NCBI RefSeq assembly: GCF_029761935.1
Contig: NZ_CP121699.1
Location: 1,054,001 to 1,118,000 of the forward strand
Source: Microbacterium testaceum
Lineage (GTDB): Bacteria; Actinomycetota; Actinomycetes; Actinomycetales; Microbacteriaceae
Length of the DNA stretch: 64,000 bases
Direction: 5' to 3'
This document shows, piece after piece, positions 61,800 to 64,000 of this stretch (within the stretch, counting starts at the first letter, position 1; every line of letters starts with the position of its first letter). A program made the translations under genes and the position numbers. Below the pieces are notes generated by a model. That model did not search any database, was not told where the DNA came from, and saw only the letters and a list, made by a program, of their open reading frames with translations.

Positions 61800-64000
61800 T
61801 CAGCCTCGCGGCTTCTCGACGAGTTCCGTCGTTTCGATCTCGTCGCCGATCTGGATGTCGTTGAACTTGCCGAGACCGATACCGGCCTCGAAGTCCGTCC
61901 GAACCTCGGTGACGTCGTCCTTGAAGCGACGCAGCGACTCGATGGCCAGGCCGTCGGCCAGCACGACACCGTCGCGGATGACGCGAGCCTTGGCGTTTCG
62001 CGTGATCGTTCCCGATCGCACGATGACACCGGCGATGTTGCCGAACTTCGAGGAGCGGAACACCTCGCGGATCTCGGCGACACCCGACTGCACCTCTTCG
62101 AACTCCGGCTTGAGCAGGCCCTTGAGCGACTGCTCGACGTCGTCGATCGCGTTGTAGATGACCGAGTAGAACCGCACGTCGACACCCTCGCGGGCGGCGC
62201 GCTCACGGGCCTTCGTGTCGGGACGGACGTTGAAGCCGATCACGATCGCGTTGTCGATCGTGGCCAGGTTGATGTCCGACTCGGTGATCGCACCCACACC
62301 GCGGTGGATGATGCGCAGCTGGACACTGTCGTCGACCTCGATCTTGAGCAGCGACTCCTCGAGTGCCTCGACGGCACCCGACACGTCACCCTTGATGATG
62401 AGGTTGAGCGACTCGACCTTGCCCTCTTCGAGAGCGCGGGTGAAGTCCTCGAGCGAGATGCGCTTGCGGGCCTTGGCCAGCTGGGCGTTGCGCTCGGCCG
62501 CTTCACGCTTTTCGGCGATCTGACGGGCGGTGCGGTCCTCTTCGGTGACGATGAAGACGTCGCCGGCGCGGGGCACGGAGTTGAGGCCCTGAACCGAGAC
62601 CGGACGCGACGGGTAGGCCTCTTCGACCGCTTCGCCGTTCTCGTCCATCATCGCGCGGACGCGGCCGTAGGCCGTTCCGGCGACGATCGCGTCACCGACG
62701 CGGAGGGTTCCGGACTGGATGAGCACCGTGGCGACCGAACCGCGACCCTTGTCGAGCTTCGCTTCGATCGCGACACCGCGGGCCGCCTTGTTCGGGTTGG
62801 CCGTGAGGTCGAGGCCGGCATCGGCGGTGAGCAGGACCGCATCCAGGAGGGCCTGGATGTTGAGGTTCTGTCGAGCCGAGACGTCGACGAACATGACGTC
62901 TCCGCCGTACTCTTCGGCGACCAGACCGTATTCGGTGAGCTGCTGGCGCACCTTGGCTGGGTTGGCGTCGGGCTTGTCGACCTTGTTGACCGCGACCACG
63001 ATCGGCACGTTCGCCGCCTGGGCGTGGTTCAGCGCCTCGACCGTCTGGGGCATGATGCCGTCGTCGGCCGCGACCACGAGGATCGCGATGTCGGTCACCT
63101 GCGCACCACGGGCACGCATGGCGGTGAACGCCTCGTGACCCGGGGTGTCGATGAAGGTGATCGCGCGCTCGATGCCCTCGTGCTCGGTCCAGATCTGGTA
63201 CGCACCGATGTGCTGCGTGATGCCGCCGGCCTCGCCCGCGACCACGTTGGTCTGGCGGATGGCGTCGAGCAGTCGCGTCTTACCGTGGTCGACGTGGCCC
63301 ATGACGGTGACCACGGGAGGACGGATCTCGAGATCGTCCTCGCTCTCGGCCTCGAGCTCGGCGTCGAGGTCGAGACCGAAGCCCTCGAGGAGCTCCTTGT
63401 CTTCGTCCTCGGGCGAGACCATCTGGATCTTGTAGCCGAGCTCGGCTCCGAGCACCTCGAAGGTGGCCTCGTCGAGCGACTCGGTCGCGGTGGCCATCTC
63501 GCCCAGGTTGAACAGGATGGTCACGAGCGTGCCGGGCTGCACGGTGTAGCCGCGCAGGGCCTCGAGCTTGTCCGCGAAGTCGGCGATGGAGGCACCGCGG
63601 CGCAGGCGGATGATCTCGCCGTTGCCCTTCGAGACGTTGACGCCGCCGACGACCGGCGCCGACCGCATCTCGAACTCCTGCCGCTTCGCCCGACGCGACT
63701 TACGCTGCTTGGACTTGCCGCCACCCTTACCGAAGGCACCTGCGGTACCACCGCCGGGACCACGGCCACGGCCACCGCCGCCACCGGGACGACCGGCGAA
63801 ACCACCGGCCGGAGCGCCGCCACCGGGGCGCTGGAAGCCGCCACCGGCGCCGCCGGGACGACCGGGACCGCCGGGACGCTGCTGGAACGGAGCGCCGGGA
63901 CGACCGCCGCCACCGGGGCGACCGGCACCACCGGGGCGCGGGGCACCGGGACGCGGGGCGCCGGGGCGCGGAGCCTGCGGACGCGGGATGTTGCCGGGGG
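61800..64000 (-). CDS. infB: Translation initiation factor IF-2 (N-terminus outside window)
   Basis: GTPase that brings initiator tRNA to the 30S subunit. 733 codons are in the window and the frame is open to base 64000. From the window edge inwards: a Gly/Pro/Arg-rich region ([18 protein letters not shown]) typical of actinobacterial IF-2, a basic [16 protein letters not shown], the IF2_N domain, then the G domain with [16 protein letters not shown] (G1), [15 protein letters not shown] (G3) and [10 protein letters not shown] (G4), followed by domains II to IV. An internal ATG at 63668 is not the start, because the conserved frame continues beyond it. Confidence 0.97.
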   Translation of the reverse strand, partial: PGNIPRPQAPRPGAPRPGAPRPGGAGRPGGGGRPGAPFQQRPGGPGRPGGAGGGFQRPGGGAPAGGFAGRPGGGGGRGRGPGGGTAGAFGKGGGKSKQRKSRRAKRQEFEMRSAPVVGGVNVSKGNGEIIRLRRGASIADFADKLEALRGYTVQPGTLVTILFNLGEMATATESLDEATFEVLGAELGYKIQMVSPEDEDKELLEGFGLDLDAELEAESEDDLEIRPPVVTVMGHVDHGKTRLLDAIRQTNVVAGEAGGITQHIGAYQIWTEHEGIERAITFIDTPGHEAFTAMRARGAQVTDIAILVVAADDGIMPQTVEALNHAQAANVPIVVAVNKVDKPDANPAKVRQQLTEYGLVAEEYGGDVMFVDVSARQNLNIQALLDAVLLTADAGLDLTANPNKAARGVAIEAKLDKGRGSVATVLIQSGTLRVGDAIVAGTAYGRVRAMMDENGEAVEEAYPSRPVSVQGLNSVPRAGDVFIVTEEDRTARQIAEKREAAERNAQLAKARKRISLEDFTRALEEGKVESLNLIIKGDVSGAVEALEESLLKIEVDDSVQLRIIHRGVGAITESDINLATIDNAIVIGFNVRPDTKARERAAREGVDVRFYSVIYNAIDDVEQSLKGLLKPEFEEVQSGVAEIREVFRSSKFGNIAGVIVRSGTITRNAKARVIRDGVVLADGLAIESLRRFKDDVTEVRTDFEAGIGLGKFNDIQIGDEIETTELVEKPRG

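Noticed and set aside
63669..64000. GC-rich tandem repeats at the window end as a repeat array
   Set aside because: They are in frame with infB and encode the Gly/Pro/Arg-rich N-terminal part of actinobacterial IF-2.

Overview
The window is dense, high-GC chromosomal core sequence from an actinobacterium of the family Microbacteriaceae, most likely Microbacterium. The basis is codon use with G or C at almost every third position, the order recX-recA-DUF3046-clgR-pncC-pgsA-ftsK, PNPase with a TTG start, a CsoR-type copper operator, a DtxR/IdeR iron box, a TCGAACN4GTTCGA LexA box, and protein sequences that read like that family. The species assignment is inference. I see no tRNA, rRNA, CRISPR array, prophage, transposase or conjugation genes.

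Layout. (1) 1-6.4 kb, minus strand: DNA repair and cell-cycle block (recX partial, recA with a LexA box, DUF3046, clgR, pncC, pgsA, ftsK). (2) 6.4-18.2 kb: GNAT, RNase J, dapA, a Nudix hydrolase, an SDR-dfrA-thyA operon, a thioredoxin/DUF4395/OsmC thiol-redox group, a TIGR01777 epimerase, dapB, a histidine phosphatase and a degenerate aldo/keto reductase. (3) 18.4-27.5 kb: pnp with a leader hairpin, a secreted coiled-coil/transglycosylase protein, a glycosyltransferase-SGNH fusion, DedA, a fructosamine-kinase-like protein, a non-specific endonuclease and a methyltransferase. (4) 27.7-34.6 kb: a flavin reductase/LLM monooxygenase pair, the efeUOB iron importer under an iron box, and a 2OG-Fe(II) oxygenase. 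(5) 34.6-47.7 kb: rpsO, two exporters, YceI, FKBP, a PrsW-like protease, FAH, aspA, a phosphodiesterase, a Pit phosphate transporter behind a PHO-box-like triple repeat, and an S9 oligopeptidase. (6) 47.7-49 kb: a frameshifted DUF559-type gene bracketed by two related ~84-nt palindromic elements in opposite orientation. (7) 49-56.6 kb: pfkA, a SNF2 helicase, a CsoR-type operator with a copper ATPase, and a DHA2-type MFS exporter. (8) 56.7-64 kb: ribF, two small membrane proteins, truB, a kinase-like protein without a P-loop, mutY on the opposite strand, rbfA and infB (N-terminus beyond the window).

How it works together. Most genes are housekeeping, packed in short operons with 1-8 nt overlaps and separated by strong hairpin terminators. 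At least sixteen genes on both strands have TANNNT exactly 6 nt (two to four cases 7-8 nt) before an ATG or GTG and no Shine-Dalgarno, which indicates leaderless mRNAs. Operon-internal and ribosomal genes carry GGAGG-type sites instead. Metal and phosphate supply genes (efeUOB, copA, pit) each carry a recognisable operator of their own.

I did not find a clear new defence or biosynthetic system. The most unusual items are the bracketed DUF559 locus at 47.8-48.9 kb, the very frequent heptamer GGATGCC/GGCATCC spread over the whole window, the leaderless promoter architecture, the GT4-SGNH fusion, and two enzyme homologues that have lost their key residues.
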